DNA of 64,000 nt from Staphylococcus sp. NRL 16/872 (GTDB taxonomy: Bacteria > Bacillota > Bacilli > Staphylococcales > Staphylococcaceae). Position numbers and translations under genes: made by a program. The notes beneath the pieces were generated by a model that ran no database searches, was not told the origin of the DNA, and saw only the letters and a program-made list of their open reading frames with translations. This document shows positions 8,579 through 17,521 of this stretch, piece by piece (position 1 is the first letter of the stretch; each line of letters opens with the position of its first letter). The stretch lies in the NCBI RefSeq assembly GCF_022815905.2, contig NZ_CP119327.1, positions 186,001 to 250,000 of the forward strand, written 5' to 3'.

Positions 8579-9577
8579 ATGCAAAATTTAAGAAACAGAA
8601 GTTTTTTAACACTATTAGACTTTTCACAAAAAGAAGTTGAGTTTTTACTAAATCTATCTGAGGACTTAAAACGAGCGAAGTATGCCGGAATAGAACAACA
8701 AAAACTTAAAGGTAAAAACATCGCTTTAATCTTTGAAAAAGACTCTACACGTACACGTTGCGCATTTGAAACAGCAGCATACGATCAAGGCGCACACGTA
8801 ACATATCTTGGACCAACTGGAAGCCAAATGGGCAAAAAAGAATCTGCTAAAGATACTGCTCGCGTATTAGGTGGCATGTACGATGGTATCGAATACCGTG
8901 GCTTCTCACAACGCACAGTAGAAGAACTCGCTAAATACTCAGGCGTACCTGTATGGAACGGCTTAACAGACGAAGATCATCCTACACAAGTACTTGCAGA
9001 CTTTTTAACAGCAAAAGAAGTATTGAAAAAACCTTACCACGAAATCAATTTCACATACGTGGGTGATGGACGTAACAACGTAGCAAACGCATTAATGCAA
9101 GGGGCAGCAATCATGGGTATGACATTCCACCTTGTATGTCCTAAAGAATTAAACCCAACTGACGAATTATTAAATCGTTGTAAAGACATCGCAGCTAAAA
9201 ACGGTGGCGAAATCTTAGTAACTGACAATATCGACGAAGGTGTGAAAGGTTCTGACGTTATCTACACAGACGTATGGGTATCAATGGGTGAACCTGACGA
9301 AGTTTGGGAAAAACGTATTAAATTATTAGAACCTTACCGTGTAACTAAAGAAATGATGGAAAAAACTGGTAACCCTCGTGCAATCTTTGAACACTGCTTA
9401 CCTTCATTCCATGATACAGAAACTAAAATTGGTAAAGAAATTCAAGAGAAATATGGCTTAACTGAAATGGAAGTTGCCAATGAAGTATTTGAAAGTGAAC
9501 AATCTGTAGTCTTCCAAGAAGCAGAAAACAGAGCGCACACTATCAAAGCAGTAATGGTTGCAACTTTAGGAGAATAA
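8579..9577 (+). CDS. arcB: Ornithine carbamoyltransferase (catabolic type)
   Basis: A 332-residue enzyme interconverting citrulline plus phosphate with ornithine plus carbamoyl phosphate. Family motifs are STRTRC (carbamoyl-phosphate binding), HPTQ and HCLP. It starts at ATG 8579, matching the staphylococcal ArcB N terminus (MQNLRNRSF), with AAAGGAG nine bases upstream; the ATG at 8549 is too early. Carbamate kinase follows 18 bases later, so the pair makes ATP from citrulline. No arginine deiminase (arcA) or antiporter (arcD) is next to it, which is unusual for the ADI pathway. A cre site precedes the gene. An anabolic role cannot be fully excluded. Confidence 0.92.
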   Translation: MQNLRNRSFLTLLDFSQKEVEFLLNLSEDLKRAKYAGIEQQKLKGKNIALIFEKDSTRTRCAFETAAYDQGAHVTYLGPTGSQMGKKESAKDTARVLGGMYDGIEYRGFSQRTVEELAKYSGVPVWNGLTDEDHPTQVLADFLTAKEVLKKPYHEINFTYVGDGRNNVANALMQGAAIMGMTFHLVCPKELNPTDELLNRCKDIAAKNGGEILVTDNIDEGVKGSDVIYTDVWVSMGEPDEVWEKRIKLLEPYRVTKEMMEKTGNPRAIFEHCLPSFHDTETKIGKEIQEKYGLTEMEVANEVFESEQSVVFQEAENRAHTIKAVMVATLGE

Positions 9578-9595
9578 TCGAAGGGGGACCTACCT

Positions 9596-10525
9596 ATGTC
9601 TAAAATCGTCGTGGCTTTAGGTGGTAACGCTTTAGGACAATCACCTGAAGAGCAATTAGAATTAGTAAAAGGAACAGCAAAATCTTTAGTTAGTTTAATT
9701 CATAAAGGATATGAAGTCGTAATCAGTCATGGTAACGGGCCTCAAGTAGGTAGTATCAACTTAGGTCTAAATTATGCAGCTGAGCATGAGCAAGGCCCAC
9801 CATTCCCGTTCCCTGAATGTGGTGCAATGAGCCAAGCTTACATTGGTTATCAATTACAAGAAAGTTTATTAAATGAATTACATTCATTAGGCATTGATAA
9901 ACAAGTTGTCACTTTAGTTACGCAAGTAGAAGTAGCAGGTGACGATCCAGCCTTCAAAAACCCAACGAAACCAATTGGTTTATTCTATTCTAAAGAACAA
10001 GCAGATAAAACAATGCAAGAAAAAGGTTATCAATTTGTAGAAGATTCAGGACGTGGTTATCGCCGTGTTGTACCTTCTCCACAACCTATTAATATCGTTG
10101 AATTAGACAGTATTGAAACATTAATTAAGCATCAAACACTTGTCATTGCAGCTGGTGGCGGTGGTATTCCAGTTGTTAAAGAACAAGGTAACTATAAAGG
10201 CGTAGACGCTGTTATCGATAAAGATAAAACAAGTGCCTTATTAGCCGCTCACTTAAAATCAGATCAATTAATTATTTTAACTGCCGTAGATTATGTGTAT
10301 ATTAACTATGGTAAAGATAATCAAGAAGGTTTAGGTGAAGTCACTGTCGCTGATATGGAGAAACATATTGCTGATGGTCAATTTGCGAAAGGTAGAATGC
10401 TTCCTAAAGTTGAAGCAGCATTACAATTTATTGAAAAGAATCCTAAAGGTAGCGTGTTAATTACATCTCTAGCAGATTTAGGTGATGCCTTAGATGGTAA
10501 GATTGGTACGTTAATTAAGAAATAG
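9596..10525 (+). CDS. arcC: Carbamate kinase
   Basis: A 309-residue amino-acid-kinase-family enzyme that makes ATP from carbamoyl phosphate and ADP. Motifs are ALGGNALGQ at the N terminus, SHGNGPQVG, and [17 protein letters not shown] for nucleotide and substrate binding. Length and sequence are standard for ArcC. It is 18 bases behind arcB with an AAGGGGGA ribosome site, so the two are co-transcribed. A strong terminator follows the pair, so the operon appears to have only two genes. Confidence 0.94.
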   Translation: MSKIVVALGGNALGQSPEEQLELVKGTAKSLVSLIHKGYEVVISHGNGPQVGSINLGLNYAAEHEQGPPFPFPECGAMSQAYIGYQLQESLLNELHSLGIDKQVVTLVTQVEVAGDDPAFKNPTKPIGLFYSKEQADKTMQEKGYQFVEDSGRGYRRVVPSPQPINIVELDSIETLIKHQTLVIAAGGGGIPVVKEQGNYKGVDAVIDKDKTSALLAAHLKSDQLIILTAVDYVYINYGKDNQEGLGEVTVADMEKHIADGQFAKGRMLPKVEAALQFIEKNPKGSVLITSLADLGDALDGKIGTLIKK

Positions 10526-10579
10526 CACTAATAATGGTTATTATATAACTCCCCATATATTTATAATAATTAAGACGAG

Positions 10580-10626
10580 CTTGGGCTTAATATATGTGAT
10601 TTACATATTTAAGCTCAAGTTTTTTG
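10580..10626 (+). terminator. Terminator of arcBC
   Basis: A long, nearly perfect stem (CTTGGGCTTAATATATGT with ACATATTTAAGCTCAAG) is followed by TTTTTT. Confidence 0.85.
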
Positions 10627-10650
10627 TGTTTGGGAAAATTAAGGGAGCTT

Positions 10651-10716
10651 AAAAATCCCCTCACTATTAGCGGTAGTGAGGGGATTGGTGCTTGTTATAT
10701 ATACCATATACTTATT
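10651..10716 (-). ncRNA. Predicted antitoxin-like small RNA (Fst/SprA-AS type), no toxin ORF found
   Basis: On the minus strand, a promoter-like TTGCAT (10747-10752), an 18-base spacer and TATCAT (10723-10728) predict a start near 10716. Transcription would end at a 13-bp perfect hairpin (10654-10666 with 10674-10686, loop of 7) followed by TTTTT, giving about 66 nt. Bases 10674-10695 match 37447-37468 of the PepA1-like toxin locus at 21 of 22 positions; that is the toxin ribosome-site and pairing core. No Fst-like peptide is encoded on the opposite strand here. It could be an orphan or relic antitoxin. Size and start are predictions. Confidence 0.55.
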
Positions 10717-10794
10717 AATTGTATGATAGCATCTACTAGTGTAAAAATGCAACATTTAATGAAAGTACGATACAATAAATAAAACTTGCTTAAT

Positions 10795-11010
10795 CTAATT
10801 CTTAATTCGAGTACTGTATTTTAAATATGTGGCAATTCCCCAGTAAATGACCAAACCAACAAGCATAATTAGCCAAACGACATTAAAAGTACCGGTTGTG
10901 ATTTTGATATATAAGTTATAAACGAGTAAAGCGATGAAAAAGTAAAGGTTAGTCCATTTGGCTGCTACATTAAAATGATGTTGTTCCATTTCATCTTGCT
11001 TTTTTAACAT
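10795..11010 (-). CDS. Small two-helix membrane protein of the XRE operon
   Basis: A 71-residue protein with a hydrophilic N terminus (MLKKQDEMEQ) and two hydrophobic helices. I chose the ATG at 11010 because GGGTGAG lies just upstream; the longer frame to 11067 overlaps the HTH gene and has no ribosome site. It is the last gene of a three-gene operon (membrane protein, XRE regulator, this protein). The family is not recognised. Such small proteins next to XRE regulators are common in Firmicutes and mostly uncharacterised. Confidence 0.7.
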   Translation of the reverse strand: MLKKQDEMEQHHFNVAAKWTNLYFFIALLVYNLYIKITTGTFNVVWLIMLVGLVIYWGIATYLKYSTRIKN

Positions 11011-11032
11011 ATTTCTCACCCTTTGTTTATAT

Positions 11033-11221
11033 TTATGGCGTAAATAGGTCGTCGACGGTGGTATCAAATTGTTTCGCTAATTTAAATGCAAGTAGCAAAG
11101 TTGGATCGTATTTATTATTTTCAATGGCATTAATCGTTTGTCTTGATACATTCACATTCTTGCTTAATGTATCTTGGGACATGCCAATTTGTTTCCGATA
11201 TTCTCGTATTTTATTCTTCAT
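11033..11221 (-). CDS. Small XRE-family regulator
   Basis: A 62-residue stand-alone HTH_3 protein (MSQDTLSKNVNVSRQTINAIENNKYDP), of the short YozG/HigA-like regulator type. The ATG at 11221 is preferred; TTG 11227 is the other option. Its ribosome site (AGGGA) overlaps the stop region of the upstream membrane-protein gene. It probably autoregulates the operon through the two identical-type dyads at 11605-11622 and 11650-11667. Confidence 0.85.
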   Translation of the reverse strand: MKNKIREYRKQIGMSQDTLSKNVNVSRQTINAIENNKYDPTLLLAFKLAKQFDTTVDDLFTP

Positions 11222-11234
11222 TGTCAATCAATCC

Positions 11235-11588
11235 CTAACCAGAATATTTCTTTTTAACTATAAAGTAATTACTAAGTAAAAATATAGCTCCAATGATGAG
11301 GTAAAGTAACTCTGGATAATGATTGAATGGATAAACCATATGTTTATCCGACATTTCACCAAAAATTCGTAAAATGATTAGAAAGAAAAAACTATAAACC
11401 AAGCCAACAAACGTTTTAGAAAATATTTCTAAAAACATCATACGTTGTCTTTCATCATACCCTGTATTATCTGAAGAATCGTTATAAGTTCTTTCGTACA
11501 GTGTTTCCTTTGGTAAAAACTTATTAGAAATGATTGACCATAATATTCCGAATACAAATACAGCGACGAATAATAAAATAGTTGTCAT
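11235..11588 (-). CDS. Membrane protein, first gene of small XRE operon
   Basis: A 117-residue protein. It has an N-terminal hydrophobic helix, a hydrophilic segment with YDERQRMMFLEIFSKT, and two more helices ending in KKKYSG. The YDERQ motif resembles that of DUF2178/DUF3796-like membrane proteins, often linked to XRE regulators; this assignment is tentative. The ATG at 11588 follows GAGGTGAG. Translation is probably coupled to the XRE gene 13 bases downstream. Confidence 0.7.
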   Translation of the reverse strand: MTTILLFVAVFVFGILWSIISNKFLPKETLYERTYNDSSDNTGYDERQRMMFLEIFSKTFVGLVYSFFFLIILRIFGEMSDKHMVYPFNHYPELLYLIIGAIFLLSNYFIVKKKYSG

Positions 11589-11604
11589 ATTTCTCACCTC
11601 AAAA

Positions 11605-11667
11605 TGTCAAAAGTTTTTTACACTTTCAGCCTAACATGTTTAGATAAAATGTCAAATTGTTTTTACA
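11605..11667 (-). promoter_or_regulatory. Twin operator dyads upstream of the XRE operon
   Basis: Two 18-bp dyads of the form TGTCAAA-N4-TTTTACA (TGTCAAAAGTTTTTTACA at 11605-11622 and TGTCAAATTGTTTTTACA at 11650-11667) lie 45 bp apart upstream of the operon. Each contains a TTGACA that could act as a -35 box on the minus strand. This suggests repression by the operon's own XRE protein; the link is inferred from position. Confidence 0.5.
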
Positions 11668-11717
11668 TTTTCTGAATGAGAAGCTTCTGAGAAATGTTTT
11701 TCAAGAGAGCATAAGAA

Positions 11718-11758
11718 AAAGCCTATGATTAACACTAAATCGTGTCATCATAGGCTTT
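11718..11758 (-). terminator. Terminator of the SirTM operon
   Basis: A 12-bp perfect stem (AAAGCCTATGAT/ATCATAGGCTTT) with an extra ACAC/GTGT inner pairing is followed on the minus strand by a T-run. It lies downstream of lplA2. Confidence 0.8.
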
Positions 11759-11826
11759 ATCCTATATAAGGTAAGTGTTCGGGTTGTCTGAATTTAGACG
11801 GTCAGACTTCTAAAAATCAATCATAT

Positions 11827-12849
11827 TTAACTTAAAATAAAGTCGGTAAATTCTTCTGCTGTGATGTTACCAAAGTAGAAGTTTAAATCGATATTGTTTA
11901 AGCGTTCAAGTAAATCTGCTTTAACCATACGTGTGCCAACTAAATGGTCTTCAACATCATGTATATTACCTTGGCCAAAGAAATCGCCATAAATACGACA
12001 TTCAGCAATACGGTTATGTTCAATAGATAATGTAATATCAATCGTGCCACAATTAAAGCGGTCGTTACGGTTATATTCATATCTTGGAGAACGACCATAG
12101 TTCCATTCCCAATTATCATACTTTTCAGCGACTAATTTATCGATGCCAGCCCAATCTTCGTCGGTTAATTCATAACGTTTGGCATCTTTAATATCATCGA
12201 TGCCCATAATTTGCGTGATGATTAGATTTTTAAATTCTTCAATTGTAATATCTTTATATTTCGGATCTAGTGAATCGCGGATTTGACCGACTCGAGCGCG
12301 TACAGATTTAATGCCTTTCGATTCAATCTTCTTACGGTTAGGTTTCAACACTTTAACCATAGCTTCGTAATCAACATCTAGTAATAAAGAGTAACCACCA
12401 TAAATACGATTATTCAATATCGTCATAGCGGCACCAGAAATTTTCTTATCATTCAATGCTAAGTCGTTACGACCGCTTTGAATGACGTCTGTTGCGCCTA
12501 AATTATGAAGCGCTTGAATAGCAGGGCGATAGAAACGTTGGAAGTCGCCATAAATAGACGTATCTTGTTCTAGAATACAACATACGTTCACGGCGCCATC
12601 ATCAACGTAAACTGCGCCACCACCTGTATCACGGCGTACGACTTTAATATCGTTGTCATCAACATAGTCTTGGTTAATTTCTACTGCCGTATTTTGAAAG
12701 CGACCAATCTCTACTTTCGGTTGGCAGTAATAGGGTAATAAGATATCTTCATCTAGAAAAATATGGTTATTTACATAAACCTGCATTGCTAAGTTTACGG
12801 CACCATCGTCAATATATTGGCCATTTCGAATAGGTTCTATTAAATACAT
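11827..12849 (-). CDS. lplA2: Lipoate-protein ligase of the SirTM operon
   Basis: A 340-residue LplA-family ligase that attaches lipoate to a lysine of a carrier protein. Motifs are RRDTGGGAVYVDDG, KISGAAM and a C-terminal LplA domain. It starts with ATG after AGGAGACG. It is the last gene of a five-gene minus-strand operon with a GcvH-like carrier, a macrodomain protein and a class M sirtuin. By family precedent (S. aureus and S. pyogenes) this ligase modifies the operon's own GcvH-L, which is then ADP-ribosylated by SirTM. The symbol follows that usage. Confidence 0.88.
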   Translation of the reverse strand: MYLIEPIRNGQYIDDGAVNLAMQVYVNNHIFLDEDILLPYYCQPKVEIGRFQNTAVEINQDYVDDNDIKVVRRDTGGGAVYVDDGAVNVCCILEQDTSIYGDFQRFYRPAIQALHNLGATDVIQSGRNDLALNDKKISGAAMTILNNRIYGGYSLLLDVDYEAMVKVLKPNRKKIESKGIKSVRARVGQIRDSLDPKYKDITIEEFKNLIITQIMGIDDIKDAKRYELTDEDWAGIDKLVAEKYDNWEWNYGRSPRYEYNRNDRFNCGTIDITLSIEHNRIAECRIYGDFFGQGNIHDVEDHLVGTRMVKADLLERLNNIDLNFYFGNITAEEFTDFILS

Positions 12850-12861
12850 CGTTCTCGTCTC

Positions 12862-13770
12862 CTAAGTTGTTAATTTTCTTTGTGCGTTAATAATTAATGA
12901 GGCGATATCGTCTGTTAAATGAATTGTTCTGTCTTGAATATTTTTCGGGATACGATAAGCTTTTTTATTTAAAGTCATAAATATCGCATCTGGATTGTGG
13001 CGTGTCATACGCTGGAATGGGTGTTTAACAAATTGTGGTGTTGTGTAGCCAATTCCAATTTCTAAATATAAGACTTTGCCATCTTTGTGTGCGTCTAAGA
13101 ATGCATTATAACGATTTAATTGTGCGTGGAAATCTGCGTCTTCAACCATGCCGACTTGTGCTTTACGCTTGTTGATTTCCATTGGCGCGTCGCATTTTGG
13201 ACAGTGCGGAATGAGTTCATACGGAATTTTCATATCCTCTTGTTGAGCCACCATTTCGCGAATCGCATCGTCATCACGATAAGTTTGTGCATGACAATGT
13301 TGGCTACATTGCCAAAGAATGTATTCGCCTTGAATATGGAACACTTTATCCATATCATAATTAGCCACCGCGAAGGCGTTATCCGCGTTAGTTGTGATAA
13401 TGTGATAATCTTTGTCGGCTAACATTTCTTTTAGCGCGACATAAGATGGGCCCACGGGTTGATCTAAGTAATTGAGCTTCACAAAGCGACTTTCGAACGC
13501 CCAATATTCTTGCCAACTGTCAAACGGATGCAGACTCGCTTGTAACATATCGAAAAAGTTATATTTTTCTATAAAGTCCGGAAAATGCTTCGTGAAACGC
13601 TCACCGATATATGTGAAGCCATCTGACGCTGACATCCCAGCGCCTATCCCCACAATAACGGCATCGGCTTCATCAATAGCTTGAGCTAATACTTCATATT
13701 GCTCAGCGTTCTCATGGCAAGACAGTTCAAGTGCTTGCCATTTAGCATCTGTATTAGTCTCTGTTGTCAT
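12862..13770 (-). CDS. sirTM: Class M sirtuin (SirTM), protein ADP-ribosyltransferase
   Basis: About 302 residues. The NAD-binding GAGMSASDG motif, TTNADN, HIQGEY and a zinc site (CSQHC and CPKC pairs) identify a macrodomain-linked sirtuin, which ADP-ribosylates lipoylated GcvH-L rather than deacetylating. The start is the ATG at 13770, preceded by GAGGAGG; the frame also reaches 13788, but that ATG overlaps the ribosome site. The start overlaps the 3' end of the macrodomain gene by 17 bases, so translation is probably coupled. Oxidative-stress control is the reported theme for this operon. Confidence 0.9.
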   Translation of the reverse strand: MTTETNTDAKWQALELSCHENAEQYEVLAQAIDEADAVIVGIGAGMSASDGFTYIGERFTKHFPDFIEKYNFFDMLQASLHPFDSWQEYWAFESRFVKLNYLDQPVGPSYVALKEMLADKDYHIITTNADNAFAVANYDMDKVFHIQGEYILWQCSQHCHAQTYRDDDAIREMVAQQEDMKIPYELIPHCPKCDAPMEINKRKAQVGMVEDADFHAQLNRYNAFLDAHKDGKVLYLEIGIGYTTPQFVKHPFQRMTRHNPDAIFMTLNKKAYRIPKNIQDRTIHLTDDIASLIINAQRKLTT

Positions 13771-14554
13771 CAGCGAAAGCCTCCTCATATAATGCTAAAT
13801 CTTTATCTGTGAACACATTGAAGATGACTTTAAGCGATGAACCTGTTTCTTCTAGATAGGCCAGCGTTGTATCAATCGCAATGCGACTGGCCTCATCTTG
13901 TGGGAAACCAAAGACACCCGTTGAAATACAACAAAATGCTAAGTGTTGTAACTCATGAGCATCGGCAAGTTCTAAGCAACTGCGATAACAACGTGCAAGT
14001 AAATCTTTATTCATTTGGGACACAGGATGTTTGCGAATTTGTGGTCCCACTGTGTGAATCACATGTTTAGCTGGCAAATTATAGCCTGGCGTGATTTTAG
14101 CTTTACCTACGCCTTCTTTACGACCTTGTTGCTCAATAATCTCTGCACAAGCTAAGCGCAATTGGACGCCGGCTTTTGTATGAATAATGTTGTCGATACA
14201 ATTGTGATTCGCTTGCATACAGCCTAAGAAACGACTATTTGCTGCATTCACAATCCCATCTACAGCAAGCGTCGTAATGTCGCCTTGCCATAAATAAAGT
14301 TGCTCACCTAACACAGGTGTTAAGTCTTCAATGTGTGTAATGTCTTGTTGGTTATTCAATGTAGATAAATATGCATTCTGTACTTCTAAAAATGCCGAAG
14401 ACACAGGCTTCGGTGGACGTACGTTAGCTAATCCACGATAAAGCTCCCATTGTGCCTTAGCAGTGTCAGGGTAGTCTAACGACTTATTGCCATGCGCTTC
14501 TTTCCACATCGCACGGATTAAATAAGCTAGACGTTCTTCTTGTGTGTTTACCAT
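13754..14554 (-). CDS. Macrodomain ADP-ribosylhydrolase (zinc-dependent SirTM-linked type)
   Basis: A 266-residue protein with an N-terminal helical extension (about residues 1-90). The macrodomain has [19 protein letters not shown], a [10 protein letters not shown] segment (Cys/His metal-site type) and [11 protein letters not shown]. The family removes the ADP-ribose that SirTM places on lipoylated GcvH-L. Its ATG directly abuts the stop of gcvH-L (TAAATG), and its own 3' end overlaps sirTM, giving a tightly coupled operon. Confidence 0.9.
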   Translation of the reverse strand: MVNTQEERLAYLIRAMWKEAHGNKSLDYPDTAKAQWELYRGLANVRPPKPVSSAFLEVQNAYLSTLNNQQDITHIEDLTPVLGEQLYLWQGDITTLAVDGIVNAANSRFLGCMQANHNCIDNIIHTKAGVQLRLACAEIIEQQGRKEGVGKAKITPGYNLPAKHVIHTVGPQIRKHPVSQMNKDLLARCYRSCLELADAHELQHLAFCCISTGVFGFPQDEASRIAIDTTLAYLEETGSSLKVIFNVFTDKDLALYEEAFADDNRD

Positions 14555-14896
14555 TTATTCGTCATCCGGATCTGGTAATGCATTGTATGCTTCTTCATCT
14601 ACATTTTCTAATTTAACTAACCAATTTTCTTCTGGTTTTTCAGAATTTAAGATTGAAGGCTCATCTTCAGCTCTTGTATTACGTTCCACGATTTTACCTG
14701 CAAGTGGTGATTGCACGTCTAATACTGTTTTAGACGCTTCAATGCTGACAATTTCATCGTTCACGTTCACGTCATCAGCGCCCATAAATTCGACATAACC
14801 TACTGTACCGACATCATCTTGAAGTTCAGGTGTCATTCTATAGATATATTGGTTTCCTACTTTTTCTACATATAAATAATTAGCTAATTTAGCCAT
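14555..14896 (-). CDS. gcvH-L: GcvH-like lipoyl carrier protein (GcvH-L)
   Basis: A 113-residue lipoyl-domain protein. The lipoylated lysine is predicted in EASKTVLDV (Lys56). It is shorter and divergent compared with glycine-cleavage H protein and has an acidic tail. In this operon type it is the substrate of LplA2 and then of SirTM ADP-ribosylation, with the macrodomain as eraser. It sits 21 bases downstream of a luciferase-like monooxygenase gene. Confidence 0.9.
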   Translation of the reverse strand: MAKLANYLYVEKVGNQYIYRMTPELQDDVGTVGYVEFMGADDVNVNDEIVSIEASKTVLDVQSPLAGKIVERNTRAEDEPSILNSEKPEENWLVKLENVDEEAYNALPDPDDE

Positions 14897-14917
14897 TTCA
14901 TAACATCCTTTCTCTAT

Positions 14918-15919
14918 TTATAAATACGCGTGTGCTAAGCGTTCGATTGTACGGCATCGCTGTTCGATACCTGGTAATAACGGCACGACTAAGATCTCGT
15001 CTGCTTCGAATGTCTCAATCATCGCATCCAAGCGTGGTTTCACTTGTTCTATCGTTCCAGCTAAGATGCGTGCGCGATGTTGTGCGATGAGTCGTTTGTC
15101 ACGATCATTCAGTTGATAGTCCTTCGCAGTTTCAATGGATGGGAAACGCTCGAATTCCGCAAATTGACGTTTGCCCAATAACCACACATCAAGCGCATGC
15201 AACAGTTGCTGAGCCTCATCTTCCGTATCTGTCACAATCACAAACACCGTTAGCATCACCTTAGACGCCATATTTAACCCTGTTTTTTGAAAATGACTGC
15301 GATACGTCGCAACACTGTTTTTCGCCGCATCTATTTTATCCTGGCTAGGTAGTAAAAACGTACCTAACGCGTAGCCCATACCTTGCGTAGCCGCAAACTT
15401 GGCAGAACGTTGACTCGTACTCAAGAGCCACATTTCAGGATGGCGTGTAATCTGAGGTTGCGCGATGACTTTACCCACACGTTGTTCTTCAGGCGGTTGC
15501 GTTAAATAACTGCGAATATCCTCGATACTTTGATTGTAATCAAGATAATCGGCTTTATCCTCATCCATTGCGCGTTTAACTATTGTTGTACCTGGATTAT
15601 TCCCAATCCCTAAATCGACGCGATCGGGATATAATGCTTCCAACATCTTGAAATTCTCCGCCACTTTAAACGGACTATAGTGAGGCAACATCACGCCACC
15701 AGAACCTAACTTAATTCGCTCAGTTTGTCCTAAGAGATACATCATCAATAACTCTGGACTACTGCCCGCAAAAGCTGGCACATCATGATGTTCTGTTAAC
15801 CAAAAACGTTTGTAACCTAAGTCATCCGCGAGTTTCGCTAACCTTGTTGTATCTTGCAACGCTTGTGCTGCGTCTTTGCCTTCATCTATCATGGCATAAT
15901 CTAAAATATTGAATTCCAT
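14918..15919 (-). CDS. Luciferase-like (LLM class) flavin monooxygenase
   Basis: A 333-residue TIM-barrel protein of the bacterial luciferase-like family. It has LTEHHDVPAFAGSSPELL and LGSGGVMLPHYSPFKVAENFK near the N terminus and GIGNNPGTT. Such proteins use reduced flavin; the substrate is unknown. It is the first gene of the GcvH-L/SirTM operon, where LLM and old-yellow-enzyme-type oxidoreductases recur, so a redox role with the lipoyl carrier is plausible. It starts with ATG after GGAGATGAG and is divergent from the OYE-like gene at 16157. Confidence 0.87.
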   Translation of the reverse strand: MEFNILDYAMIDEGKDAAQALQDTTRLAKLADDLGYKRFWLTEHHDVPAFAGSSPELLMMYLLGQTERIKLGSGGVMLPHYSPFKVAENFKMLEALYPDRVDLGIGNNPGTTIVKRAMDEDKADYLDYNQSIEDIRSYLTQPPEEQRVGKVIAQPQITRHPEMWLLSTSQRSAKFAATQGMGYALGTFLLPSQDKIDAAKNSVATYRSHFQKTGLNMASKVMLTVFVIVTDTEDEAQQLLHALDVWLLGKRQFAEFERFPSIETAKDYQLNDRDKRLIAQHRARILAGTIEQVKPRLDAMIETFEADEILVVPLLPGIEQRCRTIERLAHAYL

Positions 15920-16156
15920 CGGACACTCATCTCCAACTGTAAAGTACCATTCCCTTGATTTATATACCCACTCCTATTTTAACGTGTTTGAACAATTTTT
16001 GGTAAATTTTGCTTTGCCAAAGTGGATAGATTTCCCGGGCAATGGTTTTCATTTTTGAAAAGGGTATGGAAGACGTTCACAAACAAGTCGATTGAGTATT
16101 GCGAGATGGCGTGTTACTTTGGAAATAATACATCATGGACGAAAGAGGATGCGATA

Positions 16157-17350
16157 ATGATACAATATCAACCCTTATTACAACCGATTACTTTACCCAA
16201 TGGCATAGAATTAGCTAACCGTTTCGTGTTGTCTCCAATGACAACGAACTCTTCTACGAAAGAAGGACATATTACGGAGGAAGATATACGCTATGCCAAG
16301 CGACGTGCTAGCTCAGCGCCATTACAAGTGACAGGCGCTGCATATATAGAACCGTATGGCCAATTATTCGAATACGGTTTTAACATTTCTGACGATGCTT
16401 GTATCCCAGGTTTGAGAAAAGTGGCTCAAGCTATGAAGCAAGATGGCAATAAAGCGATTATTCAACTCGCACATGCCGGCAGATTCTCTAATACGGCAAT
16501 TATGAATTATGGCGAGGTGTACGGGCCAAGTCCTATGACATTACATTCGCCAATCAAACATAACGTTTTAGAAATGTCCGTAGAGAAAATTCATGAAGTC
16601 ATTCAACAATATGCAGATGCGACCTCACGTGCGATTCAAGCTGGGTTCGATGGCGTGGAAATCTCCGTAGCACAACGTTTGTTAATTCAAACTTTCTTTT
16701 CTACATTTTCAAATCAGCGTCATGATGAATATGGCGTGGATACGTTAGAGAATAGAGCGCGATTTGGCTTAGAAGTCATGGAAGCAGTACAAAATGTAAT
16801 TGATCAAGAAGCGCCGGACGATTTCATCTTCGGATATAGAGCGACACCGGAAGAAACCAGGGGTAGTGATTTAGGCTATACCGTCGATGAATTTAATCAA
16901 CATTTGGATTGGGTGTTAGAAGTCGCCAATATTCAATATTTGGCAATTGCGAGTTGGGGACGCAATATTTACCAGAACAAGACACGTACGCCAGGCGAGA
17001 ACTATGGACGACGTGTGAACCAAGTAGTGTATGAATATTTAGATGGACGCGTGCCATTAATTGCGAGTGGTGGCATCAATTCCCCAGAAACTGCGCTAGA
17101 CGCGTTGAACAATGCAGATATGGTAGGCATGTCTTCACCATTTGTGACAGAGCCCGACTTTGTACACAAATTAGCAGAAAGTCGCGAAGACGATATTAAT
17201 TTACATGTGAAACCCGAAGAATTAGATGAACTGGCTATTCCACATGCTGCATTTAAAGATATTGTTCAAATGATGGATTACGGTGAAGGCTTACAGAAGA
17301 AAACACGCGACGAACTGCGTAAACTCGAGAAAAATTATCACAAAGAATAA
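16157..17350 (+). CDS. NADH-dependent flavin oxidoreductase, old yellow enzyme-like
   Basis: A 397-residue TIM-barrel FMN enzyme: LSPMTTNSSTKEGHIT, IIQLAHAGRFSN, GFDGVEIS and RATPEETRGSDLGYTVDEF. The frame is open from 16022, but the N terminus typical of the family (MIQYQPLLQPITLPNG) begins at ATG 16157 with AGAGGAT upstream. It is divergent from the SirTM operon, and FMN oxidoreductases of this kind commonly flank that operon, so it probably belongs to the same functional neighbourhood. The substrate is unknown. Confidence 0.88.
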   Translation: MIQYQPLLQPITLPNGIELANRFVLSPMTTNSSTKEGHITEEDIRYAKRRASSAPLQVTGAAYIEPYGQLFEYGFNISDDACIPGLRKVAQAMKQDGNKAIIQLAHAGRFSNTAIMNYGEVYGPSPMTLHSPIKHNVLEMSVEKIHEVIQQYADATSRAIQAGFDGVEISVAQRLLIQTFFSTFSNQRHDEYGVDTLENRARFGLEVMEAVQNVIDQEAPDDFIFGYRATPEETRGSDLGYTVDEFNQHLDWVLEVANIQYLAIASWGRNIYQNKTRTPGENYGRRVNQVVYEYLDGRVPLIASGGINSPETALDALNNADMVGMSSPFVTEPDFVHKLAESREDDINLHVKPEELDELAIPHAAFKDIVQMMDYGEGLQKKTRDELRKLEKNYHKE

Positions 17351-17433
17351 ATGTAAGACCTCATTGATGTTGTAAGTGAAATCAATGTGGTCTTCCTTTA
17401 TTTTTAAGGAAAAGTTTAATTCATGTCGTGTTT

Positions 17434-17466
17434 AATGTAAACTTATAAATATAAATAGTTTACATT
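17434..17466 (+). promoter_or_regulatory. Predicted BirA operator upstream of bioB
   Basis: AATGTAAAC (17434-17442), a 15-base spacer and GTTTACATT (17458-17466) form a perfect 9-bp dyad. Both arms and spacing match the Gram-positive BirA operator pattern (half-sites GTAAAC/GTTTAC separated by 15-16 bases). It lies 55 bases before the bioB start and would repress it when biotin is plentiful. Confidence 0.75.
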
Positions 17467-17521
17467 ATAAGTCTAAAAAGTATCACTGGGACATTTTAAA
17501 AGGTAGGGAGTATGAAACGAC

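Noticed and set aside
10723..10782. 19-codon plus-strand ORF downstream of the 10.65-kb hairpin, tested as an Fst-like toxin
   Set aside because: It is hydrophilic, lacks a membrane helix and the APVISG-type core, and covers the minus-strand promoter.
16022..16156. 45-residue N-terminal extension of the OYE-like protein
   Set aside because: The family N terminus begins at ATG 16157 with its own ribosome site; the upstream codons do not resemble the family.
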